From assembly GCA_009843505.1 (NCBI GenBank), contig VYDI01000027.1, positions 103,684-167,683 of the forward strand: a stretch of 64,000 nt of DNA, given 5' to 3'. The position numbers were made by a program, and so were the translations under genes. Below the pieces are notes generated by a model. The model saw nothing but the letters and a program-made list of their open reading frames with translations, was not told the origin of the DNA and did no database searches. The DNA comes from Holophagales bacterium. GTDB lineage: Bacteria > Acidobacteriota > Thermoanaerobaculia > Multivoradales > Multivoraceae. Of this stretch, positions 6,916-16,945 are shown piece after piece. Positions within the stretch are counted from its first letter, which is position 1; each line of letters begins with the position of its first letter.

Positions 6916-8337
6916 GTGAAGCCGCGTCGCCGTCCCCCGGCCGTGCTCCGCGCGGCGGGACTCGTGCTGGCGGCGGCCCTGGCGACGGCACCTCTGGACC
7001 TCGCCGTAGCGGCTGACGGGGAGACGCTGCCGCCGGACCTCCGCACGCGCACGGACGGCATCGACTGGCCGGGTTTCCTCGGCCCGAACCGCGATTCGAA
7101 GTCGCCCGAGACCGGCATCCGAACCGACTGGGCGAGCGATCCGCCGTCGCTGCTCTGGCACCTCGAGCTGGGTGAGGGGTACGCCGCGCCGTCGGTTGCC
7201 CGTGGGCGGCTCTTCTACTTCACCCGTGTCGGCGACCGGGCGCGTCTGGTCGCTGTCCGGGCTGACAGCGGCGAGGAACTCTGGCGCTCGGAGTACCGCA
7301 CGGACTACGAGGACTACTACGGCTACGACGGCGGGCCGCGCACGGCGCCCCTGGTCGACGACGCGCGGGTCTATTCCGTCGGAGCGGACGGCGTCCTCCG
7401 TTGCCACCGCGTGCTCGACGGTGCCGTGCTCTGGGAGCTCGATACCCACGCGGCGTACGGCGTCCAGCAGAACTTCTTCGGCGTCGCCAGTTCGCCCTGG
7501 ATCGAAGGCGAACTGCTGATCGTCGCGGTCGGCGGCAGCCCGGCCGGCGCGCCGAACATCCACAGCGGCCGCGTGAAGTCGAACGGCACGGCGCTGGTCG
7601 CTTTCGACAAGCGGAGCGGCGAGGAGCGCTACCGCCTGGGTGACGATCTGGCGAGCTACGCGAGCCCCGTAGTGCTTGACTTCGCCGGCAGGCGCCGGGG
7701 CTTCCACTTCGCCCGCTCCGGCCTCATCCTCTTCGACCCGAAAGACGGCCGGCAGATCGACGGCTTCGGCTGGAGGGCGCGCCGGCTGACCAGCGTGAAC
7801 GCCGCGAACCCGGTCGTGGTCGGCAACCGAGTGCTGCTCACGGAGTCCTACGAGAAAGGGGCGGTGCAGCTCGAGTACGACGGCGACGCGAAGGGCGGCG
7901 AGAGCGGTTTCCGGCCGGTTTGGCAGGACGGCCCGCGCAACCAGGCAATCGCCGCCCACTGGAACACACCCGTCTACCACGAGGGGATCGTCTACGTCTC
8001 GAGCGGTGAGAAGTCGCCGAACGCCGAGCTGCGGGCGGTCGACTGGGCGACCGGCGAGGTCCACTGGAGCCAACCTCGCCTCGCGCGCACCCAGTTGCTC
8101 TATGTCGCCGATCACTTCGTCGTGCACAGCGAGGTCGGCGATCTGCTGCTCATCCGGGCGACCCCCGAGAGCTACCAGCAGGTCGCGCACATTCGTCTGC
8201 GGGCCGAAGTCGACGGCCGCACCGTCGATCTGCTGCGATATCCGGCCTGGGCGGCGCCGGTGCTCTCCCACGGTCTGCTGTACGTGCGCGGCCGAAACCG
8301 GCTGGCGGCCCTGGAACTCATTCCACCGCCGGAGTAA
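6916..8337 (+). CDS. secreted PQQ-type beta-propeller protein
   Basis: The GTG at 6916, 2 bases after the cupin stop, is the best start because it gives a basic N-region and a signal peptide (about 1-32) directly. A longer TTG-started frame would lie inside the cupin gene. The 473-residue product resembles the beta-propeller repeats of quinoprotein dehydrogenases and BamB. Repeated blades show the patterns APSVARGRLFYF, TAPLVDDARVYSVG, ASSPWIEGELLIVAVGG and APVLSHGLLYVRG. An opening WPGFLGPNRDSKSPETGI block is typical of the large bacterial family of secreted outer-membrane-biogenesis-like propellers. The catalytic residues of true PQQ dehydrogenases are not evident, so a structural or scaffold role is more likely. 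Confidence 0.8.
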   Translation: MKPRRRPPAVLRAAGLVLAAALATAPLDLAVAADGETLPPDLRTRTDGIDWPGFLGPNRDSKSPETGIRTDWASDPPSLLWHLELGEGYAAPSVARGRLFYFTRVGDRARLVAVRADSGEELWRSEYRTDYEDYYGYDGGPRTAPLVDDARVYSVGADGVLRCHRVLDGAVLWELDTHAAYGVQQNFFGVASSPWIEGELLIVAVGGSPAGAPNIHSGRVKSNGTALVAFDKRSGEERYRLGDDLASYASPVVLDFAGRRRGFHFARSGLILFDPKDGRQIDGFGWRARRLTSVNAANPVVVGNRVLLTESYEKGAVQLEYDGDAKGGESGFRPVWQDGPRNQAIAAHWNTPVYHEGIVYVSSGEKSPNAELRAVDWATGEVHWSQPRLARTQLLYVADHFVVHSEVGDLLLIRATPESYQQVAHIRLRAEVDGRTVDLLRYPAWAAPVLSHGLLYVRGRNRLAALELIPPPE

Positions 8338-8342
8338 GGCCG

Positions 8343-11300
8343 GTGGCTCGCGCTTCGATCGTCGTTTCGTGCTCGGCATACCGCCGGCTTGCGGCCGCCG
8401 GCGACTGGCTGCAAGACCGCGGCCGGGGTGACGAGGAGACGTTGCTGCTGGCGGCGTCCCGGGGTGCCGCCGACGATCTGGTTCGCGGCCTGTCCATGAA
8501 CGGCCACGGGATCCTCGGGGTCCACCGCGCCTCGCTCGACCAGTGGGCGCTACAGACCGCGGCACACGAACTGGCTGCCCGTGACCTCAGCCCGGTCACA
8601 ACGCTCGGAACCGAGGCGATGGCCGCCCGTGTCGCCCGCATGGCACAGGCGGCAGGAGACCTGGAGCGACTTTCGCCGGTGGCGGGAGTGCCCGGTTTCG
8701 CGCGCTCCCTGGCCGCGACGATCGGTGAGCTGCGGGCGGCCGGCGTTCCGCCCGCCGAACTGCGGGTCGACGAACGAACGCATGACCTGGATCGACTGCT
8801 TCGTCGCTTCGAGGAGGAGATGGACCGCTTCGGCCTCGCGGATCCGGCGGCCGTGCGGCGGCTGGCCGGTACGGCGATGGATGAGGCGGACATCGCGGTT
8901 CCGCCGGCTTCGCTGTGGCTCGATTTGCCGCTTCGAAGCGCCAGCCAGGCCGAACTGCTGGGGACGCTGGCCGGGCGAAGCCGGGAAGTGCTCGCGACCG
9001 TGGCCGCGGGAGACGACGAGGCCTTCGCCTGGCTGGATTCCGTGCTCGAGGACTCGACGGTGATCGACCTCGACCGGGAAGAGCCGGCCGGCGCCGGCAC
9101 TTCGGCCGGGCGGCGGCTGGATCGAGTGCAGCGTTTCGTGTTCGAGACGGGTGCCGACGTGTCTCCGGCAAGTGACACGGACGAGCCCGCCGACGACTCC
9201 GTCGACCTGTTTTCAGCCGCCGGCGAGGGGCAGGAATGCGTCGAGATCGCCCGGCGCATCCACCGCGCGGCCGCCACGGGTCTCGCGTTCGACCGCATGG
9301 CGATCCTGGTGCGTCAGCCGGCCGCGTACCTGCCCCTGGTCGAGGATGCGCTCGGGCGCGCCGGCATCCCGGCCTACATCACGCGGGGAACGCTGCGCCC
9401 GAATCCCGCCGGGCGGGCGTTTCTTTCGCTCCTTGCATGCGCGGGTGAGAGACTGTCCGCGACTCGCTTCGCCGAGTATCTCTCCTTGGGCCAGACTCCG
9501 GAGCCGGCTGCCGGCGGCGCGCCGCCGCGGCGCGAGGTGCCGTGGGTGGAGCCGGCCGGCGAGCAACTCGTGCTCAAGTCTCCGGATGAGGATTCAGGTT
9601 CGGAAGATGGCGCGGACTCCGGCGACGGCGGCACACCGCTTTCCGAGGACGGCGTCGGTGACGGGGAAGAAGCCGCTCCTGCCGGTGCGCTCCGTGCTCC
9701 GGCCCAGTGGGAGCGTCTCTTGGTCGATGCCGCCGTAGTCGGCGGAGCTGAGCGCTGGCGAGAGCGCCTCGCGGGCCTGGGTGCTCAGTTCCGGTTGCAG
9801 TTGCGCGAGGCCGGAGATGAGGACGACGGATACCGGTCCTACTTGGAGCGCCAGATCGACCGCCTGGAAACGCTCCAGGCCTTCGCGCTGCCCCTGATCC
9901 AGTTCCTGGACGACCTGCCGGAGCGAGCCGACTGGGCCCTGTGGCTCGAACGGCTGAATGAACTCGCGACGATGGCGCTGCGGCGCCCGGAGAGCGTGCT
10001 CGAGGTGCTTGCCGAGCTGAGGCCCTTGGCGCAGGTGGACGAGGTGGGCCTGGCCGAAGTGGAGCGGATCCTCGGCGAGCGGCTGCGCTTCCGCCGCGGC
10101 CGACCGCCGAAACGGCGATTCGGCCGCGTGTTTGTGGGAGGCGTCGAGGAAACGGCGGGGCGGAGCTTCGATCTGGTGTTCGTTCCGGGTCTGGCGGAAG
10201 GCGTGTTCCCGCGGCGGACCGGCGAGGACCCGCTGCTACTCGACGAGCGCCGCGAGGCGCTGCGGCAGGCCGGCTATCGCCTGGCCGGAAACGAGCGCCG
10301 CACGTGGAGGGAGCAACTGCTGCTCCGTTTCGCCATCGGCGCGGCGAATCGCTGGTTGGTGGTGTCGTACCCCCGGGTCGACCTGGTGCAGGGGCGCGCC
10401 CGGGTGCCGTCGCTGTACGCGCTCGATGTGCTTCGCGGCGCCGAGGGAAGGCTGCCGGACCTGGAAGAGCTCGGCCGCCGGGCGGAGGCGGGCGGTGCGG
10501 CGGTCGTTGGTTGGCCCGCCCCCGAGAAGCCGGAGGACGCCGTCGACGAGTCGGAGTTCGACCTGGCTCTGCTGCGGCCGTACCTCGGCGCCGGAGCCCC
10601 GGTCGCGCAGCGCCGCGGCAGGGCGCGGTTTCTCCTCGAGTCGAACGAGCATCTGAAGCGGGCGCTCGAGGCGCGCGGTCGTCGTTGGCGGCGCCCCTGG
10701 TTTCCGGTCGACGGCCTCGTGGACGCCAGTCCCAAGGCTCTCGAGGCGTTGGTCGACCAGCGAACCAGTGCCCGGTCCTACTCGCCGACGGCGCTCCAGC
10801 ACTATGCCGCCTGTCCCTACCGGTTCTTCCTGCGGGCCGTGCTGCGCCTGTACCCGCGAGACGAACTCGTTCAACTCGAACAGTTGGACCCGATGACCCG
10901 CGGCAGCATCTTCCACGAGATCCAGTTCCGCCTGTTCGGCGCTCTCAAGGATTCGGACCTATTGCCGGTATCGACGGTCAACCTGGAGGCGGTCTTCGAG
11001 CGGCTCGACGACGTGCTGGACCGGAGCGAGCGCGACTACCGCGAGAAACTCGCGCCGCCCATCGAACGGGTGTGGAAGGCGGAGTTCGAAGGACTCCGGG
11101 CCGACCTTCGTGGCTGGTTGCGACAGGTGGCGGACGAGAGCGGGCGATGGAAGCCGATCCATGCCGAACTCTCCTTCGGCCTGAGGCGTTCGGGGGACCG
11201 GGACCCCCACAGTTGCCGGGAGCCGGCCGAAGTGCTCGACATCGCGCGATTGCGCGGATCGATCGACCTCGTCGAGGAGGACGGGGCCGGCCGGCTACGG

Positions 11301-11693
11301 GTGACGGACCACAAGACGGGGCGTGCGGTCCACACGGCCGGCGGCCTCGTGATCGGCGGCGGCAAGGTCCTGCAGCCGGTTCTCTACAGCTTGGCCGCTG
11401 AGCGCGTTCTCGAGCGGGAAGTGGTCTCGGGCCGGCTCTTCTACTGCACTCAGCGCGGCGGATACAGCGACGTCTCCGTGCCACTCGACGACCGGAGCCG
11501 CGGCGCCGCGCACCGGCTACTGCGGAAGGTGGACGAGGCGTTGGATTCGGGCTTCCTGCCCGCGGCTCCCGCGAAGGACGAGTGCCGCTACTGCGACTAT
11601 CGGCGGGTGTGCGGCCCGTACGAGGAGCTGCGAGTGAAGCGCAAAGACCCGACGCGGCTCGAAGAACTGAACGCGCTGCGGAGCGAACGATGA
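8343..11693 (+). CDS. addB: AddB-like helicase-nuclease subunit with Fe-S nuclease domain
   Basis: This 1116-residue protein starts at a GTG 5 bases after the propeller gene. It is the AddB-type partner of AddA in double-strand-break resection. The N-terminal half is a degenerate helicase fold (a Walker A is not obvious). The C-terminal domain is a RecB-type PD-(D/E)XK nuclease with LRGSIDLVEEDG and VTDHKTGRAV (about 985-995). Four cysteines match the Fe-S staple of AddB nucleases: Cys824 (CPYRFF) and Cys1081, 1084 and 1090 (CRYCDYRRVC). The central region contains a low-complexity acidic linker (about 410-450). It overlaps addA by the ATGA at 11690, which supports a 1:1 complex. It is rather distant from Bacillus AddB, so family-level naming is safest. 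Confidence 0.85.
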   Translation: MARASIVVSCSAYRRLAAAGDWLQDRGRGDEETLLLAASRGAADDLVRGLSMNGHGILGVHRASLDQWALQTAAHELAARDLSPVTTLGTEAMAARVARMAQAAGDLERLSPVAGVPGFARSLAATIGELRAAGVPPAELRVDERTHDLDRLLRRFEEEMDRFGLADPAAVRRLAGTAMDEADIAVPPASLWLDLPLRSASQAELLGTLAGRSREVLATVAAGDDEAFAWLDSVLEDSTVIDLDREEPAGAGTSAGRRLDRVQRFVFETGADVSPASDTDEPADDSVDLFSAAGEGQECVEIARRIHRAAATGLAFDRMAILVRQPAAYLPLVEDALGRAGIPAYITRGTLRPNPAGRAFLSLLACAGERLSATRFAEYLSLGQTPEPAAGGAPPRREVPWVEPAGEQLVLKSPDEDSGSEDGADSGDGGTPLSEDGVGDGEEAAPAGALRAPAQWERLLVDAAVVGGAERWRERLAGLGAQFRLQLREAGDEDDGYRSYLERQIDRLETLQAFALPLIQFLDDLPERADWALWLERLNELATMALRRPESVLEVLAELRPLAQVDEVGLAEVERILGERLRFRRGRPPKRRFGRVFVGGVEETAGRSFDLVFVPGLAEGVFPRRTGEDPLLLDERREALRQAGYRLAGNERRTWREQLLLRFAIGAANRWLVVSYPRVDLVQGRARVPSLYALDVLRGAEGRLPDLEELGRRAEAGGAAVVGWPAPEKPEDAVDESEFDLALLRPYLGAGAPVAQRRGRARFLLESNEHLKRALEARGRRWRRPWFPVDGLVDASPKALEALVDQRTSARSYSPTALQHYAACPYRFFLRAVLRLYPRDELVQLEQLDPMTRGSIFHEIQFRLFGALKDSDLLPVSTVNLEAVFERLDDVLDRSERDYREKLAPPIERVWKAEFEGLRADLRGWLRQVADESGRWKPIHAELSFGLRRSGDRDPHSCREPAEVLDIARLRGSIDLVEEDGAGRLRVTDHKTGRAVHTAGGLVIGGGKVLQPVLYSLAAERVLEREVVSGRLFYCTQRGGYSDVSVPLDDRSRGAAHRLLRKVDEALDSGFLPAAPAKDECRYCDYRRVCGPYEELRVKRKDPTRLEELNALRSER

Positions 11694-14600
11694 GCGCCGC
11701 GGATCGGGTGCGGAGGTCGCCTCCGGCCGACGACGCCGCCCGCCGGCGGATCCGCGAAGCGCTCGACGAGAGCCAGTTGGTCGAGGCGGCTGCCGGCACG
11801 GGCAAGACGACCGTGCTGGTGGAGCGCCTGGTGGCGATCCTGGAGGAAGGCCGCGGCACGGTCGACGGGCTGGCGGCGGTGACGTTCACCCGCAAGGCGG
11901 CAGGCGAACTCAAGCTGCGGCTGCGGCAGGCACTCGATGCGCGTCTGCTCGAGTTGCGAGGCATCGGCGCCCGCACCGAGCCGCAGGAGAGGCTGGAGAA
12001 CGCGATTTCCCGGCTCGAGCAGGCGGCGATCGGCACCATCCACTCCCTGTGCGCCGACATCCTGCGTGAGCGGCCGGTGGAAGCGGGAGTCGATCCGGGG
12101 TTCGGCGAACTGGCGGAGGACGAGGCGCCGCGCCTCTTTGCCCGTAGTTTCGGGCGGTGGATCGAGGACCAGCTCGGGTCGATGCGGCCGGGACTGCGGC
12201 GGGAACTGGCGCGCCTGACGGTCGCGCGATGGTCGCCCAATCAGTCGGCCCTCGACCGGTTGCGTGAGGCCGCCTGGCGCCTCGTCGACTGGCGTGACTT
12301 CGGAGCCCCCTGGCAGCGCCCCGAGTTCGATCGGGAGGCGACGCTCCGGGAGCTCTCCGACCGGGTCGAGCGGCTGGCCGAGCTGGTTCTGCACGGCCGG
12401 AAGGGTGACCCGCTGCGTAGGGGTCTCGTGCCCGTCGTCGAGCTGGCGAACTGGATCGCCCGTACCAGGGAACTCGGCACGGCGTCGCCTGGGCCGAATG
12501 GCGAAGGGCCGGCCGGCCGCGAGGCGTTCCTGGACCAGTTGGAGGCGCGGCTCGTCGAGCTGTTGCGAGATCTGAGCGGTTTCCGAAGTCCGCGCAAGGG
12601 ACGGGGCCGCTTCGCGGAGGGCGTGGGCCGCGACCAGGTCTTCGGACTCTGGAGCCGGCTGGCGGATCGCCTGCGCGAGTTCGAGCGCAACGCGAACGCC
12701 GATCTGGCGGCGCTCCTGAAGGACGAACTGTCGGGTGCCGTCGAGCGCTACGAAGAGGCGAAGAGCCTGATCGGCAAGCTCGACTTCCACGACCTGCTGA
12801 TCAAGGCTCGCGACCTTCTGCGGCGCGACCGGGACGTGCGGCGCCACCTGCAGGCGCGCTACACCCACCTCTTCATCGACGAGTTTCAGGATACGGACCC
12901 TCTGCAGGCCGAGATTCTGCTCCTGCTGGCGGCCGACGACCCGGAGCAGGACGATTGGCGGCGGGTGACGCCGGCCCGAGGCAAGCTGTTCCTGGTCGGC
13001 GATCCGAAGCAGTCGATCTACCGTTTTCGCCGCGCGGATGTCGTGCTCTATCAGGAGGTCAAGGACCGGCTCGCGGCGCGTGGCGTCGAAGTCCTCCAAT
13101 TGACTACCAGCTTCCGTTCGGTGGCGCCTATCCAGCGGCTGGTCAACGCGGCCTTCGCGCCGCTGATGACCGGCGACAAGACGGCCGGAAGCGCCGACTA
13201 CATTCCCCTGGGAGAGCACCGCGAGGCCATTCCGGACCAGCCCCAGGTCGTCGTGCTGCCGCCGCCCAAGCCCTACGGTTACCGCAACGTCACCCAGAAG
13301 AACATCGAGGCGTGCCAGCCACACGCGACGGTCGAGTTCGTGCGCTGGCTGATCGAGGAGAGCGGCTGGAAGGTGGAGGTCCCCGATCCGGCGAATCCGG
13401 GTCGGCTGCGGCGGATACCGGTCGAGGCGCGGCACGTATGCCTCCTGTTCCGGCGCTTCCTGAGTTGGAATCGGGACACGGCCCGCGACTATGTCCGCGG
13501 CCTGGAGGCCTTCGGCATTCCGCATCTCTTGATCGGCGCCCGGTCCTTCCATGAACGGGAGGAAGTAGAGGCGCTCCGATCGGCGCTGACGGCGGTCGAG
13601 TGGCCGGACGACCGGCTGTCCGTCTACGCGACGCTTCGCGGGTCGCTGTTCGCCTTCGACGACGATCTGTTGCTGCGGTTCAGAACGCGCTATGGGAACT
13701 GGCATCCCCTCTACTCGGGGCGCAAGGTCCGGGAGGACGGCAAGCCGCCGCCGGAGTTCGCCTCCCTGGTCGATGTGCTCGACTTCCTCGGCACGCTTCA
13801 CCGCCGGCGGAACTACCGGCCGATCGTGAACACCGTGCAGGAGATTCTCGCCAAACCGCGCGCGCAGGCGGCCATGGCCCTCCGGCCCGCCGGCAACCAG
13901 GTGTTGGGCAACGCGCAGCGCGTGTGCGATCTGGCGCGCCGCTACGAGGTGGCGGGTGGCCGCTCGTTCCGCGGTTTCGTGGAGCAGTTGGACGAGGAGG
14001 CGGAACGGATCGGAAGCACGCAGGCGCCGGTGGTCGAGGAAGACGCGGACGGCGTCCGGGTCATGACGGTCCACACGGCGAAGGGCCTGGAGTTCCCGGT
14101 TGTCGTCCTGGCGGACATGACCGCCAAGCTGTCGCGCGGGGCCGAACGGACCTTGCGGAGCGAGGACGGCCTGTGCGCGACGAAACTGCTCGGGTTGGCG
14201 CCGCAGGAGTTGGTCGACGCGGCCGACGTCGAGGACAAGCGGGAGGAAGCGGAGGGCGTCCGTATCGCCTACGTGGCGGCGACGCGAGCTCGCGATCTGC
14301 TCGTCGTGCCGGCGGTGGGCGACGAGAAGCGCTCGGGCTGGATTGAATGTCTGAACGACGCGGTGTACCCGGGACCGGAGAATTGGCGCCGTTCCGAACC
14401 CGCCGAAGGGTGTCCCGACTTCGGCGACCGGTCGGTGTCGGTGCGGCCGTCGGACTACGACCGCGGGCCGGAGAAGTCGGTCAGGCCGGGTCGCTATCGC
14501 TTCCCGTCAGCGGGCGGACCGACCGGGACCGCGGACGATGCACCGGGCTACGACGTCGTCTGGTGGGACGCGACTCGGGTCGACCAGCCGCCTCCCTCGA

Positions 14601-15298
14601 AGTACGGCCTGCTGGGGGAGGATCTCCTGGTCGCGGGCGGCGGCGCGGTCGCCGATGCGAGCCGCGAACGGTTCGAGCGCTGGCGCGACCGGACCGAGGA
14701 ACTGCTCGAACGGGGAAGCCGTCCAACGGTGAGTCCTGAGGCAGTTACCGACCTGGACTCTGAACCGCCCGGCCCGCTAGCTGAGATAGCCGTCGAAGAA
14801 CTGGAGCGTGTCCGCGATCGTCCAGGAGGCAGGCGCTTCGGCAGTTTGGTGCACACTGTGCTGCGTGATGCGCCTCTCGATGGCGAGTCGGACCGGATCC
14901 GGGAATTGGTGCGGCTCCACGGTGCCCTGTTGGCAGCGACCGAAGCCGAAATCGAGGCCGCGATTGCCGCGATAGAGACCGCGCTCGAAAGCGATTCCGC
15001 GGTGGCCGCCCGCCGTTCGCAGCGCGTACTGCGCGAGACTCCGTTCACGCTTCCTCTAGGCGAGCAGATCGTGGAGGGGACGGTCGACCTCGCCTTCCTC
15101 GACGACGAGGGTAGGTGGATTGTCGTCGACTGGAAGACCGACCTGGGCGATCTCAATGCGATGCTTCGCGATGACGATCCCGACGACGCCGATCGCATCA
15201 CGCGTGGCGACGCCTACCGCCGGCAGGTCCGCTGGTACTGCTATGCGCTGGAGCAGTTGACCGGCGCGCCGGCCTCGGGCCGGCTGGTGTTGCTCTAG
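11690..15298 (+). CDS. addA: AddA-like UvrD-family helicase/exonuclease subunit
   Basis: The start is the ATG overlapping the addB stop, giving 1202 residues. SF1A helicase motifs are clear: AAAGTGKTTVLVERL (GTGKT at 36-40), AVTFTRKAAGELKLRL, AAIGTIHSLCADIL, FIDEFQDTDPLQAEILLLL, LVGDPKQSIYRFRRAD, VRVMTVHTAKGLEFPVVVL and VRIAYVAATRARDLLVV. A C-terminal RecB-like nuclease domain ends with GTVDLAFLDDEGRWIVVDWKTD (about residues 1130-1150), with the catalytic Asp...Asp-Trp-Lys pattern. With AddB it should unwind and trim broken duplex DNA up to a Chi-like signal and load RecA. No recD- or recC-like genes are present, consistent with the AddAB type. Confidence 0.92.
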   Translation: MSAADRVRRSPPADDAARRRIREALDESQLVEAAAGTGKTTVLVERLVAILEEGRGTVDGLAAVTFTRKAAGELKLRLRQALDARLLELRGIGARTEPQERLENAISRLEQAAIGTIHSLCADILRERPVEAGVDPGFGELAEDEAPRLFARSFGRWIEDQLGSMRPGLRRELARLTVARWSPNQSALDRLREAAWRLVDWRDFGAPWQRPEFDREATLRELSDRVERLAELVLHGRKGDPLRRGLVPVVELANWIARTRELGTASPGPNGEGPAGREAFLDQLEARLVELLRDLSGFRSPRKGRGRFAEGVGRDQVFGLWSRLADRLREFERNANADLAALLKDELSGAVERYEEAKSLIGKLDFHDLLIKARDLLRRDRDVRRHLQARYTHLFIDEFQDTDPLQAEILLLLAADDPEQDDWRRVTPARGKLFLVGDPKQSIYRFRRADVVLYQEVKDRLAARGVEVLQLTTSFRSVAPIQRLVNAAFAPLMTGDKTAGSADYIPLGEHREAIPDQPQVVVLPPPKPYGYRNVTQKNIEACQPHATVEFVRWLIEESGWKVEVPDPANPGRLRRIPVEARHVCLLFRRFLSWNRDTARDYVRGLEAFGIPHLLIGARSFHEREEVEALRSALTAVEWPDDRLSVYATLRGSLFAFDDDLLLRFRTRYGNWHPLYSGRKVREDGKPPPEFASLVDVLDFLGTLHRRRNYRPIVNTVQEILAKPRAQAAMALRPAGNQVLGNAQRVCDLARRYEVAGGRSFRGFVEQLDEEAERIGSTQAPVVEEDADGVRVMTVHTAKGLEFPVVVLADMTAKLSRGAERTLRSEDGLCATKLLGLAPQELVDAADVEDKREEAEGVRIAYVAATRARDLLVVPAVGDEKRSGWIECLNDAVYPGPENWRRSEPAEGCPDFGDRSVSVRPSDYDRGPEKSVRPGRYRFPSAGGPTGTADDAPGYDVVWWDATRVDQPPPSKYGLLGEDLLVAGGGAVADASRERFERWRDRTEELLERGSRPTVSPEAVTDLDSEPPGPLAEIAVEELERVRDRPGGRRFGSLVHTVLRDAPLDGESDRIRELVRLHGALLAATEAEIEAAIAAIETALESDSAVAARRSQRVLRETPFTLPLGEQIVEGTVDLAFLDDEGRWIVVDWKTDLGDLNAMLRDDDPDDADRITRGDAYRRQVRWYCYALEQLTGAPASGRLVLL

Positions 15299-15314
15299 GT
15301 AAGGCGAGAACTCG

Positions 15315-15734
15315 CTACCGACTGGCTCGCTTGCTCCGGTGGTACGTGAGCGCCGCGGCGATGCAGAACCGCAGGGCGTCTTCCGGCAGTTCGTCACTCT
15401 CGTCGAACACGATGGCCCGATTGCCCTCGAATCGCAGCTCGTCCGGAAAGAGGGCGCGGAAGGTCTCGATCAGGCTGGTCCGGCAGTGGAAGTACATCGC
15501 GTACCGGGACGGTTGCGCTTTCTTCCAACCGACCCGCACGGTGGTTCCGCTCTTGCTCTGCGAAGTGACGTAGGCCGGCTCGCCCCACTTGAGGGTCTCT
15601 TCGATCGGCCCTACGCCGTCCGTGTTCTCGGCCGTCTCGAGGATGAGAGAGCGCAGAACCAGGAGCCTGCTGCGGATGGCGGGCGGGTACGCCTCGAACT
15701 TCTCGGCGACGTCCTCATTTTCGAACGCCTTCAT
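15315..15734 (-). CDS. DUF1801 (YdhG-like) domain protein
   Basis: This is a 139-residue single-domain protein matching the DUF1801 pattern. Helical start AYPPAIRSRLLVLRSLILE is followed by IEETLKWGEPAYV, then a beta-hairpin region and the closing helix LPEDALRFCIAAALTYHRSK. These small soluble proteins have no firm biochemical function, though some bind iron or resemble chaperone-like folds. It starts 12 bases after the stop of the AI-2E-type permease on the same strand, so it is probably its operon partner. Confidence 0.75.
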   Translation of the reverse strand: MKAFENEDVAEKFEAYPPAIRSRLLVLRSLILETAENTDGVGPIEETLKWGEPAYVTSQSKSGTTVRVGWKKAQPSRYAMYFHCRTSLIETFRALFPDELRFEGNRAIVFDESDELPEDALRFCIAAALTYHRSKRASR

Positions 15735-15746
15735 GCGCTTGGCTGA

Positions 15747-16880
15747 TCACACGACCTCGCCGATGTACCGCTCCCGCGCCAGCCGCCAGAAGACGACGAG
15801 GAAGGCGGTCAGCGGAATCGCGAGGATCATGCCGGCGATGCCGTTGAGCGCCGAGCCCCAGAAGAAGACCGCGACGATGATCGCCATCGGGTGGAGCCCG
15901 GTGCGGTCGCCCATGATCCGCGGCGTCAGCACGTAGGCCTCGATCAACTGGACGAGCGCGAAGACGACGAGCACCCAGATCACGAGGGTCAGCCCGCCAT
16001 CCTCCTGCCAGTAGCCGATCGGCAGCGCCACCGCGAGGCCGACGATGCTCCCGAGGTAAGGAATGATGTTCAGGAAGCCGAGCGCCAGGCCGAGGATCAG
16101 TCCGTAGCGGAGGCCGGCGATGGAGAAGCCGACGGCGAACAGCGCCCCCTGGAGGAAGGCCACTACGAGCTGGCCGCGGAAGAAGGCCACCAGGATGTCG
16201 ATGAACTCCTGAATCAGGTAGACCACGTCCTCGCGGGTCCTCGGCTTGAGGAAGGGGAAGAGGTGGTCGAGCTTGCGGAAGCGGTCGGGATCGATGATCA
16301 GGAAGAAGCAGAGGTAGACGGGCAGGACCGCCCAGGCGAAGAGCGATGCGAGGCCGGCTCCGATGCCCTGGAGTACACCCAGGGCGCCGTCGCCGACAAT
16401 CCCGAAACCGGGGAGCAGACTCGCCAGGTCGAGGTTCTCGATCGCTTCACGGACCCGGCTCGCGAACGGATTCGTCTCGGTGAGTTCGTTGAGCGCCGGC
16501 AACGTTTCGGTTACCCAGTCCACCACGCGATCCGATGCGTCGGGCAAAGCGTCGACCAACCCCGTGATCTGGGACGCGGCCAGGGCGCCGAAGAACCAGG
16601 CGAAACCGGCGACAGGAAGGAGCAGTGACAGCAGTACGGCCGCCACCGCCAGAATCTTCGGGAACCGCAGCCGCTCGTTCAAGAGCTCGTAGTAGGGCCG
16701 GAGCACGAACGCGAGAACCGCCGCGACCGCCAGCGGCAGGAAGACGTTCGAGAAGGCCGCGAAGAAACTGCCGATGGCCCAGAACAGCGCGACGACCGCG
16801 GCCAGGATGACGGCGGCCGCGGCGATCGTCGCGGCGGCGGCAACGGTGGCGCGTTGTCGTTCGGAGAGTTCGATCTGCAC
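15747..16880 (-). CDS. AI-2E family transporter (PerM/YdiK-like permease)
   Basis: This is a 377-residue membrane protein with a GTG start at 16880. It has about seven to eight hydrophobic segments: two near the N-terminus (about 15-65), one at 75-100, then a soluble loop (105-170), and a C-terminal cluster from about 180 to 360. Family signatures include GQLVVAFLQGALFAVGFSIAGLRYG in pieces, FLNIIPYLGSIVG and the terminal PLTAFLVVFWRLA. Members export diverse small molecules or act in Na+/H+ exchange; autoinducer-2 transport cannot be assumed. It is transcribed divergently from hisS. A TAGCGT box at 16902-16907 on the minus strand could be its -10 element. Confidence 0.85.
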   Translation of the reverse strand: MQIELSERQRATVAAAATIAAAAVILAAVVALFWAIGSFFAAFSNVFLPLAVAAVLAFVLRPYYELLNERLRFPKILAVAAVLLSLLLPVAGFAWFFGALAASQITGLVDALPDASDRVVDWVTETLPALNELTETNPFASRVREAIENLDLASLLPGFGIVGDGALGVLQGIGAGLASLFAWAVLPVYLCFFLIIDPDRFRKLDHLFPFLKPRTREDVVYLIQEFIDILVAFFRGQLVVAFLQGALFAVGFSIAGLRYGLILGLALGFLNIIPYLGSIVGLAVALPIGYWQEDGGLTLVIWVLVVFALVQLIEAYVLTPRIMGDRTGLHPMAIIVAVFFWGSALNGIAGMILAIPLTAFLVVFWRLARERYIGEVV

Positions 16881-16933
16881 AGGCGGCTCGTCCCTGCCGG
16901 GACGCTACCACCGGGAATCGTCTCCGGGGTGGA

Positions 16934-16939
16934 TACGAT
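16934..16939 (+). promoter_or_regulatory. candidate -10 element, leaderless hisS transcript
   Basis: TACGAT ends 6 bases before the hisS ATG (16946); no Shine-Dalgarno sequence intervenes. The predicted transcription start coincides with the start codon. Confidence 0.4.
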
Positions 16940-16945
16940 CGCGCC

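Noticed and set aside
11597-14074. Long open frame on the minus strand opposite addA
   Set aside because: Frame-shadow of a strongly biased high-GC gene. It has no start context, low-complexity Arg/Gln-rich content and no recognisable domain, while the plus strand carries a full set of helicase motifs.
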